DNA from: GCA-2770975 sp050248915
GTDB taxonomy: Bacteria; Cyanobacteriota; Sericytochromatia; UBA7694
Reading direction: 5' to 3'
Assembly (NCBI GenBank): GCA_050248915.1
Contig: JBFWRL010000001.1
Location: forward strand, 62,001-126,000
DNA length: 64,000 nt
Positions 1 through 8,108 of this stretch are shown here, in pieces. A program made the position numbers and the translations under genes. Numbering within the stretch: the stretch's first letter is position 1; the number at the start of each line of letters is the position of its first letter. The notes under the pieces were generated by a model, which was not told the origin of the DNA, did not search any database, and saw nothing but the letters and a program-made list of their open reading frames with translations.

Positions 1-875
1 ATTTTAAAACCGCTGAAGAAAAAATCCGCAAAGCAATTGAAATCAAAGCACAGCCCCATTTTTATAATAATTTGGGCAATGTACTCAGCGACCAGAATCA
101 AAACGACAAGGCCCGCGAAATGTACCAAAGTGCCGTGCGGCTCAATCCGAGCTTCTCAGGCGGGTACAATAATCTCGGCAATATCTCGCGCAAAATGGGC
201 AAAGTTGAAGAAGCGGTGTTTAATTACCAAAAAGCCCTGAAAGCCGATCCCAGCCAACCCGATGCGTATATCAACCTCGGCAATTTGTTCTTTGATATGG
301 GCCGTTTCCCCCAGTCGATCGACAATTATAAAAAGGCCCTGGCGATCAACCCCAAAATGGTGCAGGCCCTGAACAATTTGGGCAGTCTTTACCACCACCA
401 GGGCCAGGGTGAAGAGGCCAGTAAATATTATGCTCTGGCCCTCGAAACCAATCCCGACTTTTTGCCCGCTCTGTTTAATTTGGCCCACCTCAAACGCGAA
501 CAGGGATTTATCGACGAAGCCCTGGCCCTCTACCAAAAATGTGTCGATAACAATGCCAATATGTTGGATGCCTATTTGAATATGGCCCGCATCTACCAAT
601 TCCAGGGCAAGATCGAAGAGACGATCACCTGCTTAAACCATGTTCTGGAGCTCAATCCCCAGATTGCCGAAGCCGAAAACAGCCTGGCTTTAATTGCCCT
701 GGAACGCGGCGATAAACAGACCGCCCTGAAACACTTCCACCGCGCCTTTGATATCGAGCCGCAGAACCCCGATGTGTGTTATAACATGGGCTCGCTGCTG
801 CGCGAATTGGGCCAATTGGAAGCGGCTTCGCACTTTTTGAATATGGCCCTGCAATTGCAGGATGCACACGCTTAG
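1..875 (+). CDS. TPR-repeat protein, 5' end outside window
   Basis: The reading frame is open from the first bases of the window, so the true start lies upstream and only the C-terminal ~290 residues are seen. The visible part is an unbroken array of roughly eight 34-residue tetratricopeptide repeats with the usual pattern (for example YNNLGNVLSDQNQNDKA, AYINLGNLFFDMGRF, LNNLGSLYHHQGQGEEA). TPR arrays form a helical scaffold for protein-protein contacts. The nearest family resemblance is the TPR portion of O-GlcNAc-transferase-like proteins, but no catalytic domain follows the repeats. The gene ends with TAG 14 bases before a promoter-like element for the next gene, so the two are probably transcribed separately. 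Partner unknown. Confidence 0.85.
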   Translation, partial: FKTAEEKIRKAIEIKAQPHFYNNLGNVLSDQNQNDKAREMYQSAVRLNPSFSGGYNNLGNISRKMGKVEEAVFNYQKALKADPSQPDAYINLGNLFFDMGRFPQSIDNYKKALAINPKMVQALNNLGSLYHHQGQGEEASKYYALALETNPDFLPALFNLAHLKREQGFIDEALALYQKCVDNNANMLDAYLNMARIYQFQGKIEETITCLNHVLELNPQIAEAENSLALIALERGDKQTALKHFHRAFDIEPQNPDVCYNMGSLLRELGQLEAASHFLNMALQLQDAHA

Positions 876-888
876 CTTTCAACGTGGC

Positions 889-918
889 TTTACACGCACA
901 GCCTTGAAGTGCTTGAAT
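889..918 (+). promoter_or_regulatory. Promoter-like element shared with the one at 8043
   Basis: TTTACA (889-894, one mismatch to the -35 consensus), an 18-base spacer and TTGAAT (913-918). The same two hexamers with the same spacing recur at 8043-8072, and similarity continues through the leader to the AAGGA ribosome binding site (937-941). The start codon follows at 954, leaving a leader of about 30 bases. Promoter function is inferred from the match and its conservation between two unrelated genes. Confidence 0.55.
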
Positions 919-953
919 GAGAGAGAAGTTCAAAACAAGGAAATCAAGCCTGC

Positions 954-2447
954 ATGTCTGAGATTCACGCCCGATTGCCGCACCATGGAACCCCTGTAGG
1001 GGGAGCGCTCACACCGTTCAAGCCCGCTGCGCCTGCAGAAACAGTCAACAGTCCGGCAACAAACACAGATCGCATGATTCTCGAAGCCGGTGCTCAGGCC
1101 CCATTGAAACCCGATGGCAAACCCCTGCCCGCCCCCCTCAAGCTGATTCAAGACAGCCCCACTTCACTCTCAGAAAAAATCCGCAATACGGTCACGCCGC
1201 CTCCCGCCTGGGGCAGCACCTCTCAGGTCCAGGGCACCCTGCGCGATCTGCACGATGTGCAAGGCAACCGCGATGGGCTCTGGGACAACGAAAGCAAGCC
1301 CGCAGGCAGTGTCGGTGGCTTTGTGAAACAACAGCCCTTGCCCAGCAAAGCCCAAAATTGGGCCAGTGGCCTGGGAGATTTAGACAGTCAGATTCAAGCA
1401 TTGCAAGCCTTTCGCACAGAAAAGGAAGCCGCTTGGGGCCTGCCTGTGACCCAACTCGACTTGGCTCAGCTCAAAGACGGCAAGCTCTTTGCCGCCCAAA
1501 AGGCTATTGCCTTGACGCGCTTGGGCCGCACCCCGGCAGAGCTGACGGAGGGTTTTGTGGCAGCCAAAGGCCAGGTCAATGGCGTTAACATTGCCGATCG
1601 TGAGCTGTTTTGGCAGCGCTTTCATCCCCAGGGTGAACCCACAGGCAAGGTGATTGTGATGCTGCCGGGCTTTTTGCAGACCGGGCGCAACTTTTACGAA
1701 CAGGCCGACGCCCTGAGCAAAGCGGGGCACGATGTGCTGATCATGGACCAGCAATGGGGCGGTCAGACCAAAGGGGGCGAAGCTGGTCATGTTGATCGTG
1801 GCTATGGCATTACCCGCGATGTGGCGGCCATGGCAGCTTACGCCCAGACCCAGCTCGAAAAAGAGTACAAAGGCAAAGCGGGCGCAGAAGTGATTCTGAT
1901 GGGCACCAGCCTCGGCGGTGGCCCTGGCACCTTTGCGGCGTTGACCCTGAACGAACAGAACTTGATTGCCTTGGAAGGCCCCCCCATGCCCAAAGGTCTG
2001 AAAGCCGTCTTGCAAGGGCCTTTCTTTGGGCCCAGCGACAATTTTTTAAATGACAGCTTTGGCCTCTTGAGCAAAGTGCCCCTGCTCAAAGACATTCCCC
2101 TGCCTTCATTGGGTTTGCCGATTCTGAGCACCGACCCCGAGGCCAAACAAAAAATCGCCCAGGGCGCTGTGCTCGAAGATCTGCGCGCCCAGGCCCAGGC
2201 CATGACCGCTACCTTGGCAGATATGCAAGCGGTGCTAGACAAAGTCGAAGCGGGCCAGGGCCCCAGCAACCCCATCCAGATCGTGCACAGCAAAGGCGAC
2301 CCCCTCGCCAATAGCGCCCTGAGCCAAAAGCTGGCGCAAAAACTGCCCAATGTGAAATTAACGCTCTTAGAAGGCCAGAACCACGTTTTGGAGCAAAGTG
2401 ACGCTGAACAACAAGTGGCCTTGGATTTGCTCAAGAAATTGAAATAA
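954..2447 (+). CDS. Alpha/beta-hydrolase with long N-terminal extension
   Basis: 497 residues. Residues ~1-200 are low in hydrophobicity and rich in Pro, Ala and Gln, with no signal peptide; the alpha/beta-hydrolase fold occupies ~225-497. A strand and oxyanion region VIVMLPGF is followed by the nucleophile elbow GTSLGGG (Ser in GxSxG), a likely acid in SKGDPLA and a catalytic His in EGQNHVL close to the C terminus, so a complete Ser-Asp-His triad can be proposed. The substrate (ester, lipid or thioester) cannot be read from sequence. AAGGA lies 12 bases before the ATG. The gene is monocistronic on present evidence; the next genes run on the other strand. Confidence 0.8.
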   Translation: MSEIHARLPHHGTPVGGALTPFKPAAPAETVNSPATNTDRMILEAGAQAPLKPDGKPLPAPLKLIQDSPTSLSEKIRNTVTPPPAWGSTSQVQGTLRDLHDVQGNRDGLWDNESKPAGSVGGFVKQQPLPSKAQNWASGLGDLDSQIQALQAFRTEKEAAWGLPVTQLDLAQLKDGKLFAAQKAIALTRLGRTPAELTEGFVAAKGQVNGVNIADRELFWQRFHPQGEPTGKVIVMLPGFLQTGRNFYEQADALSKAGHDVLIMDQQWGGQTKGGEAGHVDRGYGITRDVAAMAAYAQTQLEKEYKGKAGAEVILMGTSLGGGPGTFAALTLNEQNLIALEGPPMPKGLKAVLQGPFFGPSDNFLNDSFGLLSKVPLLKDIPLPSLGLPILSTDPEAKQKIAQGAVLEDLRAQAQAMTATLADMQAVLDKVEAGQGPSNPIQIVHSKGDPLANSALSQKLAQKLPNVKLTLLEGQNHVLEQSDAEQQVALDLLKKLK

Positions 2448-2509
2448 ACCTGAAAGCTGCATCCAGCACAGATGTCCCTCTCAGCACACTTGGTCCAGGA
2501 TACGCAAGA

Positions 2510-3889
2510 TTAGCTTTCTGGTGCTTTGTAAATAGTCGTCACCATGCCTGCCGGAGAAATCTTACGAATAGCATGGTTGCCTGTATCGGCGACATAGAGA
2601 TTACCTGCACCGTCTAAACTGAGGGCCGTGGGCACATAAAAGCTGGCGGCTGTGCCCTGTCCATCTTGATAGCCTTTTTGGCCGGAGCCCGCCAAAACCT
2701 GCATACTGCCTTCGCTGTGATCGGGATTGAGGCGAATGACCCAGATCTGGTGGTTTTTGACGTCGCTTAGGTAGAAGAGGTCGGCAGAGGCGGCTCGGAT
2801 CTGGTGAGGTGAGATCTCACCACTTTGGGATGTACGGGTAATAGAAAATTTTTCAAACTGTTTTGAGCTGGGAGTATATTTGACCAAAGCTGGAGGATTT
2901 ATATTTGAAGGAATGCTTATAGAAATTGCTTGGGGCGAGGTTTCTTTCAAAATCAGAAAATAGAGCTGTTCTTGAAAAAAGGCCATTCCCGCATGTAGGC
3001 GACTGTAATTATAATAATCAAATACCGAATACAGTTCAGATGTTTGATTAGCGATTAAATCCAAGTATCTAAGGCGAAAGTCGTTGTAGGTTGAATGAGC
3101 ACTCAGCTCAAACAGAAGTTTGTTTTTTTGAATTTGAAAGCCAAAAGGTGCGGACAACTTTTCTTTGGGAATACCATCGGCAAGACTATGAGCATTGGAG
3201 CGTTCATTGATCGTCAACAAGGCGCTTTCTTTTCCATAAGGGTTGCGCTGGATAATTTGGCGTGTATAGTTATTGACAAAATAAAGCTGCTGAAAACCAT
3301 CGACTTCCAATTCATTGCCCATAACACAACTGAGTTGGTGTTGAGAGGCTTTGAGAATGGATTCTGCAGTATTGAGAGAAATAATATGATACACAGATTT
3401 GCGTTTTAAAATATTGCCTTTTTGCTGAGAATCAAAGGGGCAAATATTCCAAGCAAGCGTACTTGGATATGTTTGACAAGCAGCGTCTGTGGCATAGACA
3501 TTTTGACCATCTTCGCTAACAGCCACTTCTGTCGGATAGCGCAAGATATTTGATTGCAACGGGGGTTCACAGTAATAGTGATTGAGACCATCGTCCTGAA
3601 TGATTTTGATCTCTTCATATCCTGGTGGAACCTCAGTCGGTGGGTAGGGCGGTGGTGTTTGGTAGGGGGTCATGGACGGATAAGGCGTCGGAGAGGGATC
3701 GGGGTAATTGTTGTACCGCACCTGCGGGCTTTCTGTGACTCGGGGTGCTGGGCTGGGCTGTTGAGATGTTTGGCTCAAAGGCTGGCAGGCAGCCAAAACA
3801 AAAAACATAAAGCCAAAGGAAAGAGTATAAACGTCTATTTGAGTGATAAAACAATGAATATTATTAGCCAACTGCATATTTTTATTCAT
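2510..3889 (-). CDS. NHL-repeat lipoprotein
   Basis: 459 residues with a hydrophobic N terminus ending in the lipobox VLAAC (Cys about residue 35), so probably an envelope-anchored lipoprotein. A Pro/Ser/Tyr-rich linker (~36-95) follows, then a beta-rich region. The C-terminal ~100 residues hold clear NHL repeats (YVPTALSLDGAGNLYVADTG, NHAIRKISPAG), which form propeller blades and usually bind proteins or ligands. The ATG at 3887-3889 directly follows the TAA of the upstream protease gene (TAA-ATG), suggesting translational coupling. A second in-frame Met four codons later could be the real start. The two proteins may work together at the cell surface; no enzymatic motif is seen. Confidence 0.8.
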   Translation of the reverse strand: MNKNMQLANNIHCFITQIDVYTLSFGFMFFVLAACQPLSQTSQQPSPAPRVTESPQVRYNNYPDPSPTPYPSMTPYQTPPPYPPTEVPPGYEEIKIIQDDGLNHYYCEPPLQSNILRYPTEVAVSEDGQNVYATDAACQTYPSTLAWNICPFDSQQKGNILKRKSVYHIISLNTAESILKASQHQLSCVMGNELEVDGFQQLYFVNNYTRQIIQRNPYGKESALLTINERSNAHSLADGIPKEKLSAPFGFQIQKNKLLFELSAHSTYNDFRLRYLDLIANQTSELYSVFDYYNYSRLHAGMAFFQEQLYFLILKETSPQAISISIPSNINPPALVKYTPSSKQFEKFSITRTSQSGEISPHQIRAASADLFYLSDVKNHQIWVIRLNPDHSEGSMQVLAGSGQKGYQDGQGTAASFYVPTALSLDGAGNLYVADTGNHAIRKISPAGMVTTIYKAPES

Positions 3890-6800
3890 TTAGTCAAACC
3901 TGTAAACGCGGCTGGGTGATGAATAGCCTTGGGGGCCAATCAGGCTGCCCAGAATCAGGTAGTTTTCCAGCGGGCCTGCGCTGAACAAGGCTGAACCCCA
4001 GGCTTTGTCCATGGCCAGCACCCGGTATAACTCAAACTGGGAGCCATTCCAGCGGTAAATCTGGGGCAGGGTGGTATGGGTGGTCAAAAGCAGATAGTGC
4101 CAGCCTTTGACGGTGAAATAGTCCCAATTCAGCCCGCCTGTGGTGGGAATATTCTGAAACTCCACAAACTGGCTGCCATTCCATTTCAGGATCTTGGAGT
4201 CCACCGTGTTGCTGATGCGGCTGTTGTTAATAATTGCAGCAAAGAGCTGACCGTTAATGGTAAAGGTATCAAAATCCACATCAAAATCCGTGGCAAAGGT
4301 CTGATTAAACACAAATTGGCTGCCATTCCATTTATACAGCTCTGACTGGGTGTCTGCTATCCCACTGCCGACATAAAAATAGGTGGTGAGGGCCAGAAAA
4401 CGCTCACTGCCAATCGTGAGAAAATGGGTCCATTTGTGTGCACCTCGGGTGGGCAAACTCTGAAAGAGTACAAATTGAGAACCATTCCACTCGTAGAGCA
4501 GCGATTCGCGCTCAAAGCTGCCATTGTAATGGGTGGCCAGTGCCAAGAAGTGCCTGTTGTCTATGTTGAAGCTTTCCCAATCAATGCCCCCGGTGGTGGG
4601 AATGGTTTGAAAAGGGACAAATTGTGAGCCATTCCATTTGTAAATTTCGGAATTGGCGGCATAGACATTCTGGTCAAAATTGGCAATGGCGAGAAAATGC
4701 TGGTCGCCCACCGAAAAGGGGTGCAGGTCGTAGGCCCCAAAGGTGGGAATGGTTTGAACCAGTGAGAATTGAGTCCCGTTCCATTTGTAAATCTGGGAGT
4801 TGAGGTGATAAGATTGGCCATTAAAATAATTGGGAATCGCCAAGAAATGCTCCCCGTTGATCTGAAAGGGAGCGGGTTGAAGCGCACCGACCGTGGGCAA
4901 GGTTTGTGTTTCTTGCAAAGGGGGCATGGCGAGCACTTCAATGGCTTCTGGCAGGGTGACGGTATTGCCCGCGAGTTTGATCAACATGTCTTTGACACCC
5001 GGAGCGAGAGTGGGTGTTAGGCCAAAGGAGACATAATTGGAGGCGACCTGTTGAATGGGCATCACTTGGCCATCGACGACGATTTCAATGCCACTGAGGT
5101 CAAGGCCCGTGATGCCGATGCCGAGCAATTGACTGGCATTGACTGCTACGCGCTGTCCATCGCGTGTGATCCAGACGCTGACATTGCTGGGGGGATTGGC
5201 GGGTGCCGATTCAGAAATAGACTGTTTGGTAAACCCACCACTGGGAGAAGGCGAAGGCAGAGGGGGAGAAACCTGTTTAACAGCTTCATAGGCATTGACC
5301 AGACCGGGCATGTCTTCTCCGGCAATGAGTTTGGAATCTTGGGCTGTTTGTCTGAGAATATGCCGCACCCAAAGCGGGGTGAGGGTGGGATCTTGAGAAA
5401 GCATGAGTGCTGCAACACCGGCGACGACAGGAGCCGCTCCTGAAGATCCACCATAATCTATGTAACCATTATCAAAAGCTGTAGTCCAAATCTTTTCTGC
5501 GGGCGCACTTACATCAATCCCATGCCCATCTGTAAAAACATTACCCTGTTTTCCGTAATGAAAACCCGGTTCTAAAATTCCATCTATTTTTTTTTCTGGG
5601 GGAGTACGAGATGTCCCCAAAACATTTAAGCCACCGACAATAATAGAGCCCGTATCCATCATGGGACCGTTACGTGTAATTATTTCTTTGTAATAATATT
5701 CTGGATAACGGGTTCCAAATTGATCTGTGGCCCAAACGGTTCTATAAACCACCTCATCAAAAAAACCTTCTCGCACATCTTTGCCTTTGGGAAATTTAAG
5801 GTAACAGGTTTTTTTAATATTTCTTTCAATCACTGTATTTTCTTTATAAGCCTCACAAGCTCTATTTCCAGAAGGAATTACAATGACAGGATTAAACCCA
5901 TAAATGCTTTTAACCTTTAAGTCCCAAGATAAATAATTAATGCGTGTTCGTACTTCAGGACGTGCAAGTTCTATTGTTCCTGGATTGTCTTCATTATGAG
6001 CTGAAGCTTCAATTAAAATAACCCTAGCTCCTTTTTTTAAAGCCAACTCCAAAGAATCTATATACTTGTGACAGTGAGGATAGGGTTGTGTACCACCTTT
6101 GCACAAAGAGGGTTTACCGGGGTAATCATTGTTTAAAAAGTGAATATGAATAGTTTTGCTACCATGAGCTACCCCCACCACACCTTCGCCATTGGGGCTA
6201 GCTATTGCTCCCACTACACCCAAAGAGAGGGTAGCGTGTGCAAAATCCTTATAATCAGAATTTAACTCGATATTTTGCTCATACTCAATATTTTGTAAGT
6301 CAGGGTGATCGCGATCAAATCCATGTTCTAACACAGCAATTTTAATTTGGGGGCTGCCTCGGGTAATATCCCAGGCTCCCGGTTGAAGGCTCGAACTGGC
6401 TGAAGTATGTGAGAGAATACGGGTGCTTTCTAACCACAGCCGTTTTTGCGGATCTTTATACTCTCCATTTAAAGTCGGATCCATTTCTTTGGGCTGATAA
6501 GGAGATTCGGAGATAAACACAGGGAAAGCCTCTTCGACAAAAGGTAACACTTTGAGGCGATCCACTACTTCCCAAACATCCTGGTTGGGCGCAAACGTCA
6601 TGCGATAAAACAAGCTCTGGTTTGGCACTTCGCGCCCTTGGGTTGTTTGCAGATATTGTTCTGATTGCTCATGTTCAGCAGGCGTTCCGGGCATGGTCGG
6701 GTAAACACCTGTAATTCGGCTGCCCAAAGCAGCCTGTAACATGCGCAGGCTCAGCTCTGATTCATCATGTAAGCCTTGCAAAGAATCCCCTGCTAAGCGA

Positions 6801-7945
6801 ATTTTGGAGCCTTCCAAAAATTTGACACCCACCACACCTGCTTCAACAGATGAACGACGGGCTTCTGGTGAGTGGGCAATCGCACTGTGAAAAGCAGTGG
6901 GAATGTCCAGGGGCAACATAAATCCATCTAAACGTACCTGGGCCTGACTGCCCGAACTCCCCTGAGCAATGATTTCAAGGGTATTGGCACCTTGACGCAA
7001 AAGTCCAGCCACCTCCAAGGTTAAATCGGGCGTATTGGGTGTTAAGATACGCTGGTCTCGCACTCCAGCCAAAACATTTTGACCATTGAGCAAGACTTCC
7101 AAACCACTGACAGCCACCCCCGATTGGCCTGTGCGGGCAGTCAGTAAGATTCTGCGGCGCAGATCTGCAGCTTCATTGACTTGAAAAGTCAAAGATTGAG
7201 TCATTTGTGCGGCGTTAAAGGTCAAGGTGGTGGTTGGGAGAAAGGTTTTGCGAACAGCCGCATTGGCAGGAATAGCAATAGCTTCTCTTTGGCAGCGTTG
7301 AGTCAGATTATTGGCCTGTGCTGTGGCAAATTGATTACCCAGTTTCCAGGTGAGATGGTCGGTATTAAAAACCACGGCCACAGGACTGTTGGGATAAATA
7401 GCGCTGCGTCCAACAGGGAAAATGACAGGCTGTCCCCGATCATGTTCTGAATGTTTGGAGGGTTTTCCATGATCCTGGTTTTCTCTATCATGCGGATCTT
7501 TGTCCCCATGCTCGCGCTCTTCTCCGGAATTGGGGCGCTCTGCATCTCGCTTGTCTTGGGAGTGGTTTTGTTTTGTTGAGTGTGTTTTGAAATCACCGTA
7601 TCTAAAGTCGTCATAGCGCTCCCGTTCACGATGATGAGGTCGATTCTGATCAGCACTTAAAGCAGGGGTAAACTGATTTTTTTCACCCACAGGCAAACGC
7701 ATTTCTTTGGATGTTGAATTTTCAAAACTGAAATAGGCGGTGTATGTTCCCAATCGATTGGGCTGGACACAATCCAAGACAGGATAGAGATCGGGTTTGG
7801 CCCGTTCAGGACGTTTGCCCAAAATACCGAAATCCAATGGATGAGAACTCAAAGAAGCATTGGGCAAGGTTTGGCAACTGCTTAAAACCAGAGGAATCAA
7901 AAGCAAATAGATAGATAGATAGATAGAACGTTTATTATATCTCAT
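3890..7945 (-). CDS. Giant lipoprotein subtilase (S8) with EPTP propeller
   Basis: 1351 residues. The lipoprotein signal ends in LSSC (Cys24). Residues ~100-172 are a highly charged Arg/Glu/Asp/His stretch; ~225-345 look like a beta sandwich; ~440-480 resemble a subtilase propeptide. The S8 core spans ~525-875: His570 (in FAHATLSLG), oxyanion Asn694 (PSGN) and Ser835 (GGSSGAAP) are present, but the position normally held by the catalytic Asp is Glu540 (IAVLEHGFDRDHPDL). An IPT/TIG-like domain (~915-1005) and seven EPTP repeats (~1015-1351) complete the protein. GAGGG precedes the ATG. A tetranucleotide repeat lies inside the signal peptide. Activity is uncertain because of the Glu; a pseudoprotease or adhesin is possible. 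The NHL lipoprotein gene follows directly. Confidence 0.85.
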   Translation of the reverse strand: MRYNKRSIYLSIYLLLIPLVLSSCQTLPNASLSSHPLDFGILGKRPERAKPDLYPVLDCVQPNRLGTYTAYFSFENSTSKEMRLPVGEKNQFTPALSADQNRPHHRERERYDDFRYGDFKTHSTKQNHSQDKRDAERPNSGEEREHGDKDPHDRENQDHGKPSKHSEHDRGQPVIFPVGRSAIYPNSPVAVVFNTDHLTWKLGNQFATAQANNLTQRCQREAIAIPANAAVRKTFLPTTTLTFNAAQMTQSLTFQVNEAADLRRRILLTARTGQSGVAVSGLEVLLNGQNVLAGVRDQRILTPNTPDLTLEVAGLLRQGANTLEIIAQGSSGSQAQVRLDGFMLPLDIPTAFHSAIAHSPEARRSSVEAGVVGVKFLEGSKIRLAGDSLQGLHDESELSLRMLQAALGSRITGVYPTMPGTPAEHEQSEQYLQTTQGREVPNQSLFYRMTFAPNQDVWEVVDRLKVLPFVEEAFPVFISESPYQPKEMDPTLNGEYKDPQKRLWLESTRILSHTSASSSLQPGAWDITRGSPQIKIAVLEHGFDRDHPDLQNIEYEQNIELNSDYKDFAHATLSLGVVGAIASPNGEGVVGVAHGSKTIHIHFLNNDYPGKPSLCKGGTQPYPHCHKYIDSLELALKKGARVILIEASAHNEDNPGTIELARPEVRTRINYLSWDLKVKSIYGFNPVIVIPSGNRACEAYKENTVIERNIKKTCYLKFPKGKDVREGFFDEVVYRTVWATDQFGTRYPEYYYKEIITRNGPMMDTGSIIVGGLNVLGTSRTPPEKKIDGILEPGFHYGKQGNVFTDGHGIDVSAPAEKIWTTAFDNGYIDYGGSSGAAPVVAGVAALMLSQDPTLTPLWVRHILRQTAQDSKLIAGEDMPGLVNAYEAVKQVSPPLPSPSPSGGFTKQSISESAPANPPSNVSVWITRDGQRVAVNASQLLGIGITGLDLSGIEIVVDGQVMPIQQVASNYVSFGLTPTLAPGVKDMLIKLAGNTVTLPEAIEVLAMPPLQETQTLPTVGALQPAPFQINGEHFLAIPNYFNGQSYHLNSQIYKWNGTQFSLVQTIPTFGAYDLHPFSVGDQHFLAIANFDQNVYAANSEIYKWNGSQFVPFQTIPTTGGIDWESFNIDNRHFLALATHYNGSFERESLLYEWNGSQFVLFQSLPTRGAHKWTHFLTIGSERFLALTTYFYVGSGIADTQSELYKWNGSQFVFNQTFATDFDVDFDTFTINGQLFAAIINNSRISNTVDSKILKWNGSQFVEFQNIPTTGGLNWDYFTVKGWHYLLLTTHTTLPQIYRWNGSQFELYRVLAMDKAWGSALFSAGPLENYLILGSLIGPQGYSSPSRVYRFD
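3893..4903 (-). repeat. Seven EPTP (epitempin/EAR) repeats at protein level
   Basis: Residues ~1015-1351 of the protease contain seven ~48-residue units ending in the recurrent motif IYKWNGSQFVxFQ and starting with xPTxGAxxWxxF. Seven EPTP repeats are the number that closes a propeller in the animal LGI and VLGR1 proteins. The last two units are the most diverged. At DNA level only the WNGSQF segment stays recognisably similar, so the duplication is old. Confidence 0.75.
7907..7926 (-). repeat. Tetranucleotide tandem repeat (ATAG x5) inside a signal peptide
   Basis: Five perfect copies of ATAG on the plus strand, read on the coding strand as tandem CTAT/TCTA and encoding SIYLSIYL at residues 7-14 of the protease lipoprotein. 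Three units (12 bases) make four codons, so gain or loss of one unit would shift the frame. This has the form of a simple-sequence contingency locus. Confidence 0.8.
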
Positions 7946-8042
7946 TCAAAATGCCCTCTGGATTACATTTCTGTGCAAGCAGCAATGCAAAAATGATAAT
8001 TCATCGATACAAAAAAGTCAAAATTATTTTAAACCCGCCGCC

Positions 8043-8072
8043 TTTACAGCCACAGTCGCCAAATGCTTGAAT
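8043..8072 (+). promoter_or_regulatory. Promoter-like element, twin of 889-918
   Basis: TTTACA (8043-8048), 18 bases, TTGAAT (8067-8072), followed by a leader similar to that of the hydrolase at 954 (GCTTGAATGAGAG, then AGTTC and CAAGGA). The TTG that would extend the downstream frame to 8067 is itself part of the -10 hexamer, which argues for the ATG at 8109 as start. Confidence 0.55.
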
Positions 8073-8108
8073 GAGAGCAGTTCCAACAAGGATGACCGCC
8101 CCCCACAC

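Noticed and set aside
1380..2015. A 211-codon minus-strand frame opposite the alpha/beta-hydrolase.
   Set aside because: The plus-strand frame carries a catalytic triad; the antisense frame shows no domain.
3900..4900. Periodic similar DNA segments about 150 bases apart that could suggest a repeat array or CRISPR.
   Set aside because: They encode the WNGSQF motif of EPTP protein repeats; there are no conserved palindromic repeats or unique spacers.
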